The notes beneath the pieces are model-generated. The model did no database searches. It worked only from the letters and a program-made list of their open reading frames with translations, and was not told where the DNA came from. The position numbers and the translations under genes are program-made. A stretch of 64,000 nt of DNA from Leptospira harrisiae. Lineage in GTDB: Bacteria; Spirochaetota; Leptospiria; Leptospirales; Leptospiraceae. Below, one piece after another: positions 27,724 through 37,602 of the stretch (positions are counted from its first letter, which is position 1; each line of letters opens with the position of its first letter). The stretch is from NCBI RefSeq assembly GCF_002811945.1, contig NZ_NPDX01000008.1, positions 1 through 64,000 of the forward strand, in the 5' to 3' direction.

Positions 27724-28620
27724 TTAATTGACGATTCGATTTCGACCTGAGGATTTTGCCTCATATAAAAGTTTATCTGATGTTCTAAGAAGTTCTATTG
27801 GACTTTCGATTGCCGAAATATCACCGCCAGTGACTCCTCCACTGAAAGAGACTTTAAATTTTTGACCAGATTCTGAATCCAACTCTAGATCAGATATTTT
27901 TTCTCTTATTTTATCTAAAACACGTGTTGCATCAGGAACACCTGTTTCTGGAAAAACAATGACAAATTCTTCACCGCCAAATCTAGAAATAATATCTGAC
28001 TTTCGTAAACAAGACTTCAATTCAGAAGCAATTCTTTTTAATACAATGTCACCAGTTTCATGACCATACGTGTCATTGACTTTTTTAAAAAAATCAATAT
28101 CAATCATTGCCAAAGATAGGTTGTGTTTATGCCTTTTGCATCTTTGGAATTCTTGTTCAATCCGTTCTTCCATATAACGACGATTATATAAACCAGTCAA
28201 TACATCACGGATTGCCGTTTCCCTTAATTGATCATGTAATGATTTCATTCGAAGAGCACTAAAAATTCGAGCAAGAAGTTCTATCTCTTTGGCAGGTTTA
28301 GTGATGTAATCGGTAGCACCTGCTTCAATGGCTAGTTTAAGATTCTCAGGTTCCGTATGACCTGTGACCATAATGATAGGAAGCCAACCCACTGGAGAAG
28401 AGGAGAAGATTTCTGAGATCAATTCAATGCCGGAACCGTCTGGCAATTCCCAATCGAGAAGAACTACATCAATTTGATCCTGGCTAATGATCTCCCGTGC
28501 ATCAGAAAGAGAGACAGCTTCAATAGGAACATACCCATGATTAGAAATCCATCGATTGAGAAGTTTTCGTTGTAATTCCGAATCTTCTATAATGAGAATT
28601 TTTTTTCCTGCTTTCTCCAT
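27724..28620 (-). CDS. Response regulator with GGDEF diguanylate cyclase output
   Basis: In this 298-residue protein, residues 7-125 are a receiver domain with acidic pocket ED (12-13), phosphoacceptor D56 (VVLLDWELPDG), T86 and K108 (TKPA). Residues about 130-298 are a GGDEF domain with active site GGEEF (215-219) and an upstream RKSD inhibitory I-site (206-209). It should make cyclic di-GMP when phosphorylated and be inhibited by its product. No kinase is directly adjacent, so the partner may be the PAS kinase encoded at 22695-24497 or a distant one. Confidence 0.93.
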   Translation of the reverse strand: MEKAGKKILIIEDSELQRKLLNRWISNHGYVPIEAVSLSDAREIISQDQIDVVLLDWELPDGSGIELISEIFSSSPVGWLPIIMVTGHTEPENLKLAIEAGATDYITKPAKEIELLARIFSALRMKSLHDQLRETAIRDVLTGLYNRRYMEERIEQEFQRCKRHKHNLSLAMIDIDFFKKVNDTYGHETGDIVLKRIASELKSCLRKSDIISRFGGEEFVIVFPETGVPDATRVLDKIREKISDLELDSESGQKFKVSFSGGVTGGDISAIESPIELLRTSDKLLYEAKSSGRNRIVN

Positions 28621-28632
28621 TTTCCTACGGTT

Positions 28633-30426
28633 TTATTTTTTCTTTTTTTTACCTAGTATTTTTTCAACTTCTCCCTCTTCTAAAGGAACTTTTACTACAG
28701 TTCCTCCTTCTTTGCGTATTTGCTCTAAATCTACGACTGCTCCCGTCAACATACGAGAGGCTTTTTTCGATCCATCTTTCACTCCATAGACCACCCATTT
28801 GCCTCCTTCAAGGGATAACACTAAATATGTACAATCCGCAACTGCCAAAACAGAATGAGCCGACATATGAGAAACAAACTCATAACTGAGTACAATTCCT
28901 GAACCAATAAAAACTCCAGTAGGGATACCAACTGCTTTTGTTAACTGATACACTCCAAATGATGTACCTGTTCCGAATGATGCGGTAGTTCCTACAAGAC
29001 CAACAGTTCCCGCAGCAACTTTGGTGGAAGTATAAGTCACAGCTTGTGCGGTTGCCGAGGCACCACTAAAGGTCGCTCCCGTGACTGTACCTGAAACGGC
29101 AAGTCCACCACCAAGAATTGTTTGCCCCGTAGTAACACCGACAAGACTCATTGGCGCCAGTATGTATTTACCTGAAGATTCAGTGACTACGGCGGCTGTT
29201 TTTACCGAGTATGCAGAAGTTTTTCTAGCAACAGCTGAAGTCACTTTTGCCCCCTTCTCCATCGATTGCACCGATTCTTTCAAAACAACCTCAGTGCTGT
29301 TCAACAAAGCACCTAACGCAAGCTCGATACTCGGTGCAGTGATATAAACGACACCTTTCCCAGCTAAAGTAAATGTTTCCACTAAACAATAAAGACCTGA
29401 ACCAGTGGCAGTTGTAATGTATGCGGAAGGATAAATGATCCCATTCCAAGTAATATATCCAATAGAAAGGATTGTAATTTTTCCTATAGGTTTAATGACA
29501 CTATCGTAAAATATAGCCTTAGCGGTTCTTGAAAGAAATTTGAGAAGGGCCAACGGTACACCTTCTCCATCGGCAATTGATTCTATATCAGCCTTAGCTC
29601 GACCAAGTTCTTGTGAAGTATCTTTCCCATATGAAAAAATAGTTTCCTTCCAATTACCAAAAATTGTATCTGAAACAGAAGATCGATACTCATTAATTTC
29701 AGAAAATCGTCGTTTCCAACTTCCTGATTTAAAATCTCCATATGTTTCATCGTAAGATGATTTTAATGCATCATCCAAATCAACATATCCATAAACAGTG
29801 GTTTCAAATACATTCTGAAATTTTTCTTTGTATTCTTTGAATCTTTTTTTAGTAGTAGGTGAATTATCTTTTTCATCTTTTAGATTCAATTGCATATTTG
29901 CCCAATCATCCCACTCTTTACGAACAGATTCTGAGTTTTTAATAACCGCCTCATGAGAAGCAATGCCTCGTTCCCAGGAAGATCCAATCATTCCATAAGA
30001 CTCTGCAACTGATGCGTACATTATGAATAATCCCGGTTTGGTTGCGTTTTCATTTAAATATTGGACAACTGATTCTCCACCGGCACTCAACTTTCCTGCC
30101 GTTGACCAACTCATTTTAGTTCCATCTTTGATGATCACGACAGACTCTTGTGCTTTCAATACAGATCGGGAAAATTCTTCTCCTGCAAAACCAATTCTTT
30201 GGTCCATTACATAAATTGTGGACTCATGAAACGGAGGAATAAATTTAATACTCGTTCCTTTTACCGGAAATGCCCCCTGATAATAAAGTGACTTATGTCC
30301 TTCGAGTGCTAACTTTTTGGTATTTTTTAAAGGATCTTCCGCTTTTTTATCTGATCCAGAACATTGTAGGAAAAAACTATAGAAACAGAAAGAGAGTAAT
30401 ATAAAGGGATATAGTTTTGATTTCAT
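28633..30426 (-). CDS. Large lipoprotein of unknown function, paralogue 1
   Basis: The 597-residue protein has a lipoprotein signal (FCFYSFFLQCSGSDKK). The first half is charged and helical. The central part (about residues 320-500) is unusually rich in G, A, T, S and V, with alternating small residues (TGSGLYCLVETFTLAGKG; GGGLAVSGTVTGATFSG), suggestive of membrane-inserting glycine-zipper-like helices or beta strands. The last 70 residues end with VVDLEQIRKEGG. It is paralogous to the upstream gene, which it overlaps by four bases, so the two probably act together. I do not recognise the family. Confidence 0.75.
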   Translation of the reverse strand: MKSKLYPFILLSFCFYSFFLQCSGSDKKAEDPLKNTKKLALEGHKSLYYQGAFPVKGTSIKFIPPFHESTIYVMDQRIGFAGEEFSRSVLKAQESVVIIKDGTKMSWSTAGKLSAGGESVVQYLNENATKPGLFIMYASVAESYGMIGSSWERGIASHEAVIKNSESVRKEWDDWANMQLNLKDEKDNSPTTKKRFKEYKEKFQNVFETTVYGYVDLDDALKSSYDETYGDFKSGSWKRRFSEINEYRSSVSDTIFGNWKETIFSYGKDTSQELGRAKADIESIADGEGVPLALLKFLSRTAKAIFYDSVIKPIGKITILSIGYITWNGIIYPSAYITTATGSGLYCLVETFTLAGKGVVYITAPSIELALGALLNSTEVVLKESVQSMEKGAKVTSAVARKTSAYSVKTAAVVTESSGKYILAPMSLVGVTTGQTILGGGLAVSGTVTGATFSGASATAQAVTYTSTKVAAGTVGLVGTTASFGTGTSFGVYQLTKAVGIPTGVFIGSGIVLSYEFVSHMSAHSVLAVADCTYLVLSLEGGKWVVYGVKDGSKKASRMLTGAVVDLEQIRKEGGTVVKVPLEEGEVEKILGKKKKK

Positions 30427-31901
30427 GGTTTTTCAGATACCTTTTTGTTTGCACGTTTTGTTTGTTCTGCTATTTCCGCATCCAATACTTTCTTTATGAT
30501 CTTTGGATCATCCGTTAATATCTTAACTTTCCCTGTTTTTTTTGCTTCTTCTAAATTAATCACCGATCCAGTGGGAGCATCTTCAAAAGGGGAATAATTT
30601 CCTTTTATTGTAGCGATCACAACACGAGGACCGTCATACATAATTAAAATTGGCCCATCCACAGCCGTAAGTAACAATTGAGATGGTAAAACGGTCATCG
30701 CTGCATATCCTAATACCATCCCGGAACTCATTGCATACATTCCTGCCTCAGCTGTACCTTTTGAAAGATCGTATAACATTCCTGTAGCGAAGGCTGTTGT
30801 ATCTATGGTTGCACCACCCACAACACCAATGGCTCCTCCAGTAGTTGTGGCAGCAACAGAAGTTACTTGGTTGAATGCAGCAAGCGTTGTCCCACCTGCA
30901 TAAGTCGGTATTGTAGAAGATGCAGATAGTATCCCGATAGAACTAAAAAGACCGGCTTCCAATGTAGGTGAAAGTACCCGATAACCCGTTTGTGTTGAAT
31001 AATAAAGTACCACTCCCGTTGAAATCAAAGCATTGGATGAAAAATTCATAGTTTGCGAAAGGGGAACATACACTCCATTGACAACAAGAATCTCTCCTGT
31101 ATTTTTACCAGTTTTCGCAATAGGCGCGATCATTACTTCTTTTAGTGCCACAGAATATCCTTGGAAAATATCTACAAGAGCCAAAAGAGCATTTCCTCGT
31201 TCACCTGATGCTTCATAATTTTTTGTAAACTCATCTGAAGCTTTTGAAAAAGAATCACTCCATGCAGAAATGATATTTTGAGAATTTTGTTTCAGAGTGG
31301 CACTAAACAGTTCGTTTAATTTCTTTGAAGAAGAATCTCGTTTCAATCCAAGTTCATCTAAAGTAGAATTCAATCGTCTGAAATCCGACTCAGCTCTCGG
31401 AACCAAATAAATATAACCTAGAACAAACCGAGATCCCGCTTCTTTAAAACTATCTTTCGAAGTTTTCCATTCCGTTTTGCTCAGTTGCCAAGCTGCATCG
31501 TAAATATCTTCCGTTCGACTAGACGAATCATTGATCCCAGAATTCACCCAAGAAGCAACCGATGTCATTGTGTCTCCCAGTTTTCCAGGGAAATCAGAGC
31601 TTCTTTTTTTCATATGGACAAGGACCATCGCTTTGGCAACGCGAGCACTGATCCCTCCGTTCTCATAAACCAAATCCATACTCTTTTTTCCCGAAGGAAT
31701 AACTGCCCATCCATTCTCCAATAGATTTTTTCTGGAACCAATAGAATTGGCAGTTAAGGGAGCGATCTTTTTTAACGTTTGTGGTTTGTTATTAGTGATC
31801 ACCGACTCACCGAAAATTTTATCTGTTTTTGAGGAACAAGAACATTGCAGGAATAAGGCGACAACTAACAAAAAATAGTATTTGGCTGAATCGGATTTCA
31901 T
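30423..31901 (-). CDS. Large lipoprotein of unknown function, paralogue 2
   Basis: The protein has about 492 residues from ATG 31901 (MKSDSAKYYF); an in-frame TTG at 31940 would add 13 residues, and neither start has a clear ribosome site. The signal ends LVVALFLQCSCSSK. The organisation mirrors its downstream paralogue: a charged helical half, then a G/A/T/S-rich stretch (GGAIGVVGGATIDTTAFATG), then a short domain with DGPILIMYDGPRVVIATIKG and VINLEEAKKTGKVKILTDDP, matching the partner's VVDLEQIRKEGGTVVKVPLE. The shared tail may be a common interaction module. Divergent from opgG. Function unknown. Confidence 0.75.
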   Translation of the reverse strand: MKSDSAKYYFLLVVALFLQCSCSSKTDKIFGESVITNNKPQTLKKIAPLTANSIGSRKNLLENGWAVIPSGKKSMDLVYENGGISARVAKAMVLVHMKKRSSDFPGKLGDTMTSVASWVNSGINDSSSRTEDIYDAAWQLSKTEWKTSKDSFKEAGSRFVLGYIYLVPRAESDFRRLNSTLDELGLKRDSSSKKLNELFSATLKQNSQNIISAWSDSFSKASDEFTKNYEASGERGNALLALVDIFQGYSVALKEVMIAPIAKTGKNTGEILVVNGVYVPLSQTMNFSSNALISTGVVLYYSTQTGYRVLSPTLEAGLFSSIGILSASSTIPTYAGGTTLAAFNQVTSVAATTTGGAIGVVGGATIDTTAFATGMLYDLSKGTAEAGMYAMSSGMVLGYAAMTVLPSQLLLTAVDGPILIMYDGPRVVIATIKGNYSPFEDAPTGSVINLEEAKKTGKVKILTDDPKIIKKVLDAEIAEQTKRANKKVSEKP

Positions 31902-32043
31902 AAGTTGAGGGAATTTTGTATAGACGTTTGAAATATGCAATAGAAAAAAACATTTTACTTGCTAAATCCATGTATAGTGAGACAAAACCACGACAGCAGA
32001 TAATTTACGTGACCTATTGGTTCCAATTGGAATCATTACTCTT

Positions 32044-33618
32044 ATGAAGAAACTGAACATATATCTTGCACTCATTGCCTTGGTATTGTGTGTCATCATC
32101 ATCATCCGAAAAAATGATTTAACCTTAAACAAAATTGCAACTCTGATCGCTATTTCAACTCCCACAGAAGTATTCGATTTTCAAACTGCAGATTCGATCG
32201 CCAAACAAAAATTAAAGTCAAAATTTTCACCGACACCAGAATTTAAAATCCCAGGTTTGGATGGAATCAGCTATGAAGACTATCGACAAATCGAATACAA
32301 ACCCGATGTGGCGATCTGGAAAAATCTTGCCCTTCCCTACCAATTACATTTTTTTCATCCAGGCCATATTTATAGCAATGGAATTCAAATTTATGAAGTG
32401 ATCAATGAAAAACCCATAGAAATTCCATACGATGCATCTCGTTTCAACTTTGGAGACTTACCCCTTGCCGATGATTTTGCTGAGATCACTAAAAAACTTC
32501 GTTATACAGGTTTTCGTGTCCATTACCCAATCAATCAAAAAGAGATTTTAGAAGAATTTTTAGTTTTCCAAGGTGCTTCTTATTTCAGAGCAATTTCCAA
32601 AGGGCAAGTATATGGACTATCCGGACGCGGACTAACAATCAACACAGGACCCAAAGACAAAGAAGAGTTTCCCATCTTTGAAAGTTTTTATATCAAACGA
32701 CCTAACAAAACAGATACATCCATTACAATTTATGCAATTATGAATAGTGAATCTGTTGTTGGTTCCTATGAATTCATAGTAAATCCAGGTGAAGTTACAA
32801 CCATTGATGTACATGCAAAAATTTATCTTCGCAAAAAAATAAAACGCCTTGGATTTGCTCCAATCACTTCTATGTATTTGTATGGAGAATCAGACAACGC
32901 CATTTTAGGGAACATTCACCCAGAAGTACATGACTCGGATGGTCTTTTAACTCAAAACAAAATGGGTGAATGGGAATGGAGACCTCTCATTAATCCCAAA
33001 AAAACACAACTAACAAGAATTTCATTAGACTCTCCATTAGGTTATGGACTCATCCAAAGAGACCGAAAATTCAAAAGCTATCAAGATGAAAAACTCAAAT
33101 ACCATTTAAGACCAAGTGTTTGGGTAGAGCCCAAAGGTGACTGGGGAAAAGGCAGTTTGTACTTACTTGAATTCACAACCAATTTAGATTCCGATGACAA
33201 CATCACCACATTCTGGGAACCTGCAATCCCACCTAACTTAAACGATGGTTACGAATTTCGGTACAAACTCCATTACACCGAAAGATCACCTAAACAACAT
33301 ATCTTAGGCAAAGCTTCCGCATTTTATAGAGGCGCCGATCCACTTTTCCCGAAAGAAAAAGTTTTTACTTTGTACTTTACTGGTGATTTTCTAAAAGCTC
33401 TCGACCGCAAAACAGAACTAAAGGCAAATATCTATAATAATAAAATTCCATCTGATTCAATCCGTTATAAAATAGAAAAAATCACCGAACTAGACCAATG
33501 GCGGCTACAGATTTGGTATCCCAGTTCAGTCGACGAATCCGATTGGAGTGTTTTCCTTGAGAAAGAAAACCAAAGAATTACAGAAACATGGATATATCGA
33601 GATGGACTTTCCAAATAA
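32044..33618 (+). CDS. opgG: Periplasmic glucan biosynthesis protein OpgG/MdoG
   Basis: This protein of about 524 residues belongs to the MdoG/OpgG family: FDFQTADSIAKQKLKSKF, SYEDYRQIEYKPDVAIWKN, then LVFQGASYFRAISKGQVYGL, SGRGLTINTG and PKGDWGKGSLYLLE. The family processes and branches osmoregulated periplasmic glucans. The N-terminus from ATG 32044 (KKLNIYLALIALVLC) is a signal peptide or anchor. A TTG at 32017 would add nine residues ahead of it and seems less likely. It is the first gene of opgG-small membrane gene-opgH, with overlaps at both junctions. Confidence 0.93.
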   Translation: MKKLNIYLALIALVLCVIIIIRKNDLTLNKIATLIAISTPTEVFDFQTADSIAKQKLKSKFSPTPEFKIPGLDGISYEDYRQIEYKPDVAIWKNLALPYQLHFFHPGHIYSNGIQIYEVINEKPIEIPYDASRFNFGDLPLADDFAEITKKLRYTGFRVHYPINQKEILEEFLVFQGASYFRAISKGQVYGLSGRGLTINTGPKDKEEFPIFESFYIKRPNKTDTSITIYAIMNSESVVGSYEFIVNPGEVTTIDVHAKIYLRKKIKRLGFAPITSMYLYGESDNAILGNIHPEVHDSDGLLTQNKMGEWEWRPLINPKKTQLTRISLDSPLGYGLIQRDRKFKSYQDEKLKYHLRPSVWVEPKGDWGKGSLYLLEFTTNLDSDDNITTFWEPAIPPNLNDGYEFRYKLHYTERSPKQHILGKASAFYRGADPLFPKEKVFTLYFTGDFLKALDRKTELKANIYNNKIPSDSIRYKIEKITELDQWRLQIWYPSSVDESDWSVFLEKENQRITETWIYRDGLSK

Positions 33619-33991
33619 CAAAGACTATTTGAACGAGTTTAGCGAAAGAATTCGCACATATTTGATTCTGAGTGGGATCAATAATGAATATAAAATTGTA
33701 GAAATTTTAAATGATTTTTTCAAATCTAATCATTTAAGTTTCTCATTCCCATCAGACTGGGTTCTTTGGCAAAGTTTTCTAAAAACAAATCACATCCAGC
33801 CAATTCCAGATTTTCCCATTGCAAATAGGTCTTGGCAATTTGGATCAATGATTCCAAGTTCATCCGATTGGAAAAGAGACACAAATAAAACAAAACAATC
33901 CATCGTTGGTTCTTTAAAACCATTATTCATCATCGCATCCATCTTCTTATGGAGCCTTCTTTATTATATTATTATATTTAGGTTACTATGA
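33602..33991 (+). CDS. Small membrane protein between opgG and opgH
   Basis: This protein of about 129 residues starts at ATG 33602, inside the last codons of opgG, and ends with ATGA overlapping opgH. The first 100 residues are soluble and helical (NNKDYLNEFSERIRTYLILS; NDFFKSNHLSFSFPSDWVLW). The C-terminus has one transmembrane helix (LFIIASIFLWSLLYYIIIF). I recognise no family. The E. coli OpgH N-terminus carries extra domain material that the short OpgH here lacks, so this could be a detached OpgH-associated subunit. That idea rests on position only. Confidence 0.75.
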   Translation: MDFPNNKDYLNEFSERIRTYLILSGINNEYKIVEILNDFFKSNHLSFSFPSDWVLWQSFLKTNHIQPIPDFPIANRSWQFGSMIPSSSDWKRDTNKTKQSIVGSLKPLFIIASIFLWSLLYYIIIFRLL

Positions 33992-36069
33992 TACTTTTCC
34001 AACGCTTTATATTCTTTTTCACTTTTATCATCCCAGTTATTTGGGGGTTTAGTTTATTCATAGAGATCATTTCTTTTCGAGGAATTGAAATCACCGAATA
34101 CTATCAATTCATCACTTTGATTTTTCTTTTACCGATGTTATCATATGGAGCAAACTCAGCTTTATTTGGATTTTTAATTACTTTGAAAAAGGGAGGAGAT
34201 CCACTCCTAAAGGCAAAACATATCCCTGAACAGGAATTGAACTTCAATCTATTAGAATCCATCCCCGTTGCCGTTGTCATGCCCGTTTACGAAGAGAATG
34301 AAATTTCAATTTTCTCTCGTATTAAAGTCATATTTGAATCAACTACAAAAATCCATAAACTTCCAAACCTAGACTATTTTATTTTGAGTGATACCAGGAC
34401 ACCAGAAAAATGGATCAAAGAAGAAGCCGCATATATTGAGTTATGCGAATCAACAAAAAATTTCCACAACTTTCATTACCGCAGAAGAAAAAGTAACCTT
34501 AATGGAAAAAGTGGAAACATCGCTGATTTTTGCAGAAGGTGGGGGAAAAAATACAAGTATATGATCATCCTTGATGCGGACAGTCTCGTATCAGGCGAAC
34601 TCATCATCCAACTGATTGCAAATATGGAAAAAAATCCGAATGCAGGAATCATCCAATCCAGCACCAAAATTTTTCGAACCACTACTTTATTCCAAAAATT
34701 TACAGAATTTTCTTCTTACTTGTTTAGCCCTTTTTTCTTAAAAGGAGCCAGCTTTTGGCAAATTAATTCCACGGGTTATTGGGGACACAATGCCATACTT
34801 AGAGTCAAACCATTTATGGAACATTGTGCCCTCCCCCATCTTCCAGAATATGGAGGCATCGGTGGGAAAATTTTAAGTCATGATACAGTCGAAGCTGCCC
34901 TGATGCGAAAAGCGGGATTTGATGTCTATTGTGCTTATGAGCTGGATGGAAGCTACGAAGAAAGTCCACCTAACATAATTGATGTTTTGAAACGAGACCA
35001 ACGTTGGTGCCAAGGAAACCTGCAACATTTTTGGTTTTTGTTTGGAAAAAAAATTCCATTCATCAATAGAATCCATATTCTAAATGGAATTTTATCTTAT
35101 CTCAATTCTCCTATTTGGCTGTGTTATATCCTACTTAGTTTATGGAATTACCTTGAAGACAGCAAATACTTAAATTACTCCATGTTACCGGAAGAGTATG
35201 AATTTTTTAAATCACAGATTTATGACCCGCTATATCTAAAACTATTATCCTTATCTTTAGTTTTATTATTTTTACCAAGGGTTCTAAGTTTTTTTAGCCT
35301 ACCCGTCCTTGAAATTTTCAAAAAACTGCCCGCATTTTTTATGGAGACCATTTTTTCAATTTTAATTGCACCAATTTACATGGTGTATCATAGTATTTTT
35401 GTATCCTCAATTTTACTCAACAAACGAATTACTTGGGGACCACAAAATAGAGATGCTGATTCAGGATATAACCTTCCCTATATTCTTTCATCTTTTTTCG
35501 GCATAACAGTCCTCGGTTTTGCATGTGCTTATATAAGCTATTCCCATTCCACAATGTTATTCGTTTTATCATTTCCAATTTGGATTGGCTGGATTCTTTC
35601 GATTCCTTTGGTTATTCTGACAGGAAAAGAACAAAAAACTATAAACCAATTTTTCGATACAAAATATTGGAAACAAAATACAAGTTTAACCAATAATTTT
35701 GAAGAGGCTCTTAGCTCACATAAGAATAGTTATCTGGATGGAAAAGAATTCTTTTTTGCTCTTGTGCATCCCATTTTTTACCACCAACACAAAGAGTTGC
35801 AAGGGAATAAAACCTACCAAACCAAACTTCCAAAATCAACGGAAGAAGATCTCATTCGTTTATTAAAACTAGGGCCAGATTCGTTAGATAAAAAAACAAT
35901 ATTACGGATTCTTTCGAACCGAGAGCTACTTGATTCATTTTATTTAAAATTTTGGACTTCAAAAAAAGAAGATTGGGCAAGTTACTGGAAAACCATTTGG
36001 GAAAAAATTAACCCGTCTTTTTTTCCATTAATTTCCAATAATAAGAAGAACGATGTGAATCTTCAATAA
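33988..36069 (+). CDS. opgH: Glucan glucosyltransferase OpgH/MdoH, short form
   Basis: The 693-residue inner-membrane GT2 glycosyltransferase has two N-terminal helices and then a catalytic domain: VAVVMPVYEENE, FILSDTRTPE, YMIILDADSLVSGE (DxD-type DAD), SHDTVEAALMRKAGFDVY and the acceptor/catalytic DQRWCQGNLQHF. Further helices lie beyond residue 360. It would polymerise glucose from UDP-glucose and export the chain across the membrane to OpgG. It is shorter than E. coli OpgH (about 850 residues), mainly at the N-terminus. Its last 62 bases overlap the convergent hydrolase gene. Confidence 0.93.
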   Translation: MILFQRFIFFFTFIIPVIWGFSLFIEIISFRGIEITEYYQFITLIFLLPMLSYGANSALFGFLITLKKGGDPLLKAKHIPEQELNFNLLESIPVAVVMPVYEENEISIFSRIKVIFESTTKIHKLPNLDYFILSDTRTPEKWIKEEAAYIELCESTKNFHNFHYRRRKSNLNGKSGNIADFCRRWGKKYKYMIILDADSLVSGELIIQLIANMEKNPNAGIIQSSTKIFRTTTLFQKFTEFSSYLFSPFFLKGASFWQINSTGYWGHNAILRVKPFMEHCALPHLPEYGGIGGKILSHDTVEAALMRKAGFDVYCAYELDGSYEESPPNIIDVLKRDQRWCQGNLQHFWFLFGKKIPFINRIHILNGILSYLNSPIWLCYILLSLWNYLEDSKYLNYSMLPEEYEFFKSQIYDPLYLKLLSLSLVLLFLPRVLSFFSLPVLEIFKKLPAFFMETIFSILIAPIYMVYHSIFVSSILLNKRITWGPQNRDADSGYNLPYILSSFFGITVLGFACAYISYSHSTMLFVLSFPIWIGWILSIPLVILTGKEQKTINQFFDTKYWKQNTSLTNNFEEALSSHKNSYLDGKEFFFALVHPIFYHQHKELQGNKTYQTKLPKSTEEDLIRLLKLGPDSLDKKTILRILSNRELLDSFYLKFWTSKKEDWASYWKTIWEKINPSFFPLISNNKKNDVNLQ

Positions 36070-36973
36070 ATCCGCAGTGTCCACCTTTTGATTCAATCAC
36101 AACTTCTAAATACGAAGAAGGAGGGATCTGGACAAATTCTTTCCAGGGAATCACAGGATCATCCATTGAAGTTAAAATCGTAGTCGGAACACGAATGGAT
36201 CTAAAAAACAATTCGTTCAAAGTATAAGAATCAAAATATTCATCCACAGAAGAAAAATGAGAAAATTCTTTTACCATTTTTTCCGTTAAATGCATCACCG
36301 ATTGGTAATGATCCAAATCATGAAACGAATATAAATGAGGAAATAAATTTGCTTTTTTCTTTAAAGAAACCTTCCAAGAATTGAGAAAGTATTTTCGCAA
36401 AAAAGGATGTTCATCCATTTTCACTGTTGCCCGTTTTGGATCGAGAGCCGGACTAAACGCAAAACAATGTTTTAATCCAGGGATTTGTTCCGCCTGTTTA
36501 GAAAGAGAATGACGACCCGCCATCCGTAGAACAAAATTTCCACCAAGTGAAAATCCAGCCAAATACACTGGACCCTTGGAACCAAAAATTTTTACAAGTT
36601 CGCAGACCGCTTCATATGACTCCTGCAACAAACTTCCATTAAAGATACCTTCATTCAAATGATGAGTATCACCATGGTCTCTTAAGTTCAATCGGTATAC
36701 AGAAAATCCTTTTTGCAAAAAATGCCTTGTGGTTCGAACGATATAACTAGAATGAATACTTCCTTCCCAACCATGTACAAGCACAATTAAACCCTTTGGA
36801 TTTGCTACATCATGAATTCTTGCGAGAAGTGTTGTCCCGTCTTTTGCTTTTACTGACTTCCACTCACCTTTGAGTGAATTTCCATATTGTTTGTCCGACT
36901 TCGATTTAAAGGACGCCAAAAACGATTGGACCATGGCACCCGAAAGAAAAGGCAAAGGTTTAAAAAGACTCAT
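36008..36973 (-). CDS. Alpha/beta hydrolase of the YheT type
   Basis: The 321-residue hydrolase has LVHGWEGSIHSSY (oxyanion region), nucleophile S142 in GFSLGGNF, an acid in TSMDDPVIPW, and histidine in GGHCGFIED. This is the catalytic triad order of the YheT/ABHD1-3 group of esterases, whose substrates are lipids or small esters. Sequence features such as YRLNLRDHGDTHHLNEG are characteristic of that group. It is monocistronic and convergent with opgH, overlapping it by 62 bases. Confidence 0.9.
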   Translation of the reverse strand: MSLFKPLPFLSGAMVQSFLASFKSKSDKQYGNSLKGEWKSVKAKDGTTLLARIHDVANPKGLIVLVHGWEGSIHSSYIVRTTRHFLQKGFSVYRLNLRDHGDTHHLNEGIFNGSLLQESYEAVCELVKIFGSKGPVYLAGFSLGGNFVLRMAGRHSLSKQAEQIPGLKHCFAFSPALDPKRATVKMDEHPFLRKYFLNSWKVSLKKKANLFPHLYSFHDLDHYQSVMHLTEKMVKEFSHFSSVDEYFDSYTLNELFFRSIRVPTTILTSMDDPVIPWKEFVQIPPSSYLEVVIESKGGHCGFIEDSHRSSYYWKLMEKKTG

Positions 36974-37087
36974 AGTTGGATCACCCTAGTTTCCTCGAAT
37001 TAGAAAATTTTACAATAAATTATCCTCGACGCAGTCAACCAAAAGGTCATTCAATTGAGTTAAACTGGATAAAACTTAGGACCACTT

Positions 37088-37534
37088 ATGAGATTCATAC
37101 TTACATCCTTACTTTTTTGTTTCATCGCTTGCCAAAGTTACACGCCATTAAAATCAGAATGGAGAACCGTAGGAGAAACAGAATTATTTTTCGCTGCAGT
37201 ATCCGCAAAGGCAAGCCAACAAGCCATTGAATCAGGGAGCCTCGCCATGAGAAGGAGCACTTGTTTGAGTGCCACAAACCTTCTTTCCACTTCCCCCAAA
37301 CTCACTTCCATCCTTTTAGAACAGGAATCTGTCCAATTGGATGAAATAGAAACAAAAGACTTAGGTCGCCTTATTTCGGCTCACAAAATCAAACCCAAAC
37401 AAGAATCCTGTCAATCCGAGAATAGCGGTTATTTTTTCGCGAGCCCCGCATGGGAAAACTGCCAATGCCTTTACACTATCGAATACCCCGGCGGGAGAAA
37501 ACAATTTAGGCTAGATCTAACGCAAGTTAAATAA
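37088..37534 (+). CDS. Small lipoprotein of unknown function
   Basis: The 148-residue protein has a clear lipoprotein signal (ILTSLLFCFIACQSY). The mature part contains ETELFFAAVSAKASQQAIES and several conserved-looking cysteines (RRSTCLSATN, KQESCQSEN, WENCQCLYTIEYPG). The alanine-rich N-terminal half resembles stress-type lipoproteins that I recall only vaguely from spirochaetes, so I assign no function. It ends near a strong hairpin (37568-37602) shared with the convergent HTH gene. Confidence 0.75.
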   Translation: MRFILTSLLFCFIACQSYTPLKSEWRTVGETELFFAAVSAKASQQAIESGSLAMRRSTCLSATNLLSTSPKLTSILLEQESVQLDEIETKDLGRLISAHKIKPKQESCQSENSGYFFASPAWENCQCLYTIEYPGGRKQFRLDLTQVK

Positions 37535-37567
37535 TCGATTACCAATTCATAGAACCTAAAAGATCTT

Positions 37568-37602
37568 GAAGACAAACCAGAATCTAACCTGGATTTGTCT
37601 TC
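37568..37602. terminator. Strong hairpin spanning the HTH stop codon between convergent genes
   Basis: GAAGACAAA at 37568-37576 pairs with TTTGTCTTC at 37594-37602, extended by CCAG/CTGG with a single bulged A. It contains the stop codon of the minus-strand HTH gene (37584-37586) and follows the plus-strand lipoprotein gene, so it may end transcripts from both sides. Confidence 0.5.
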
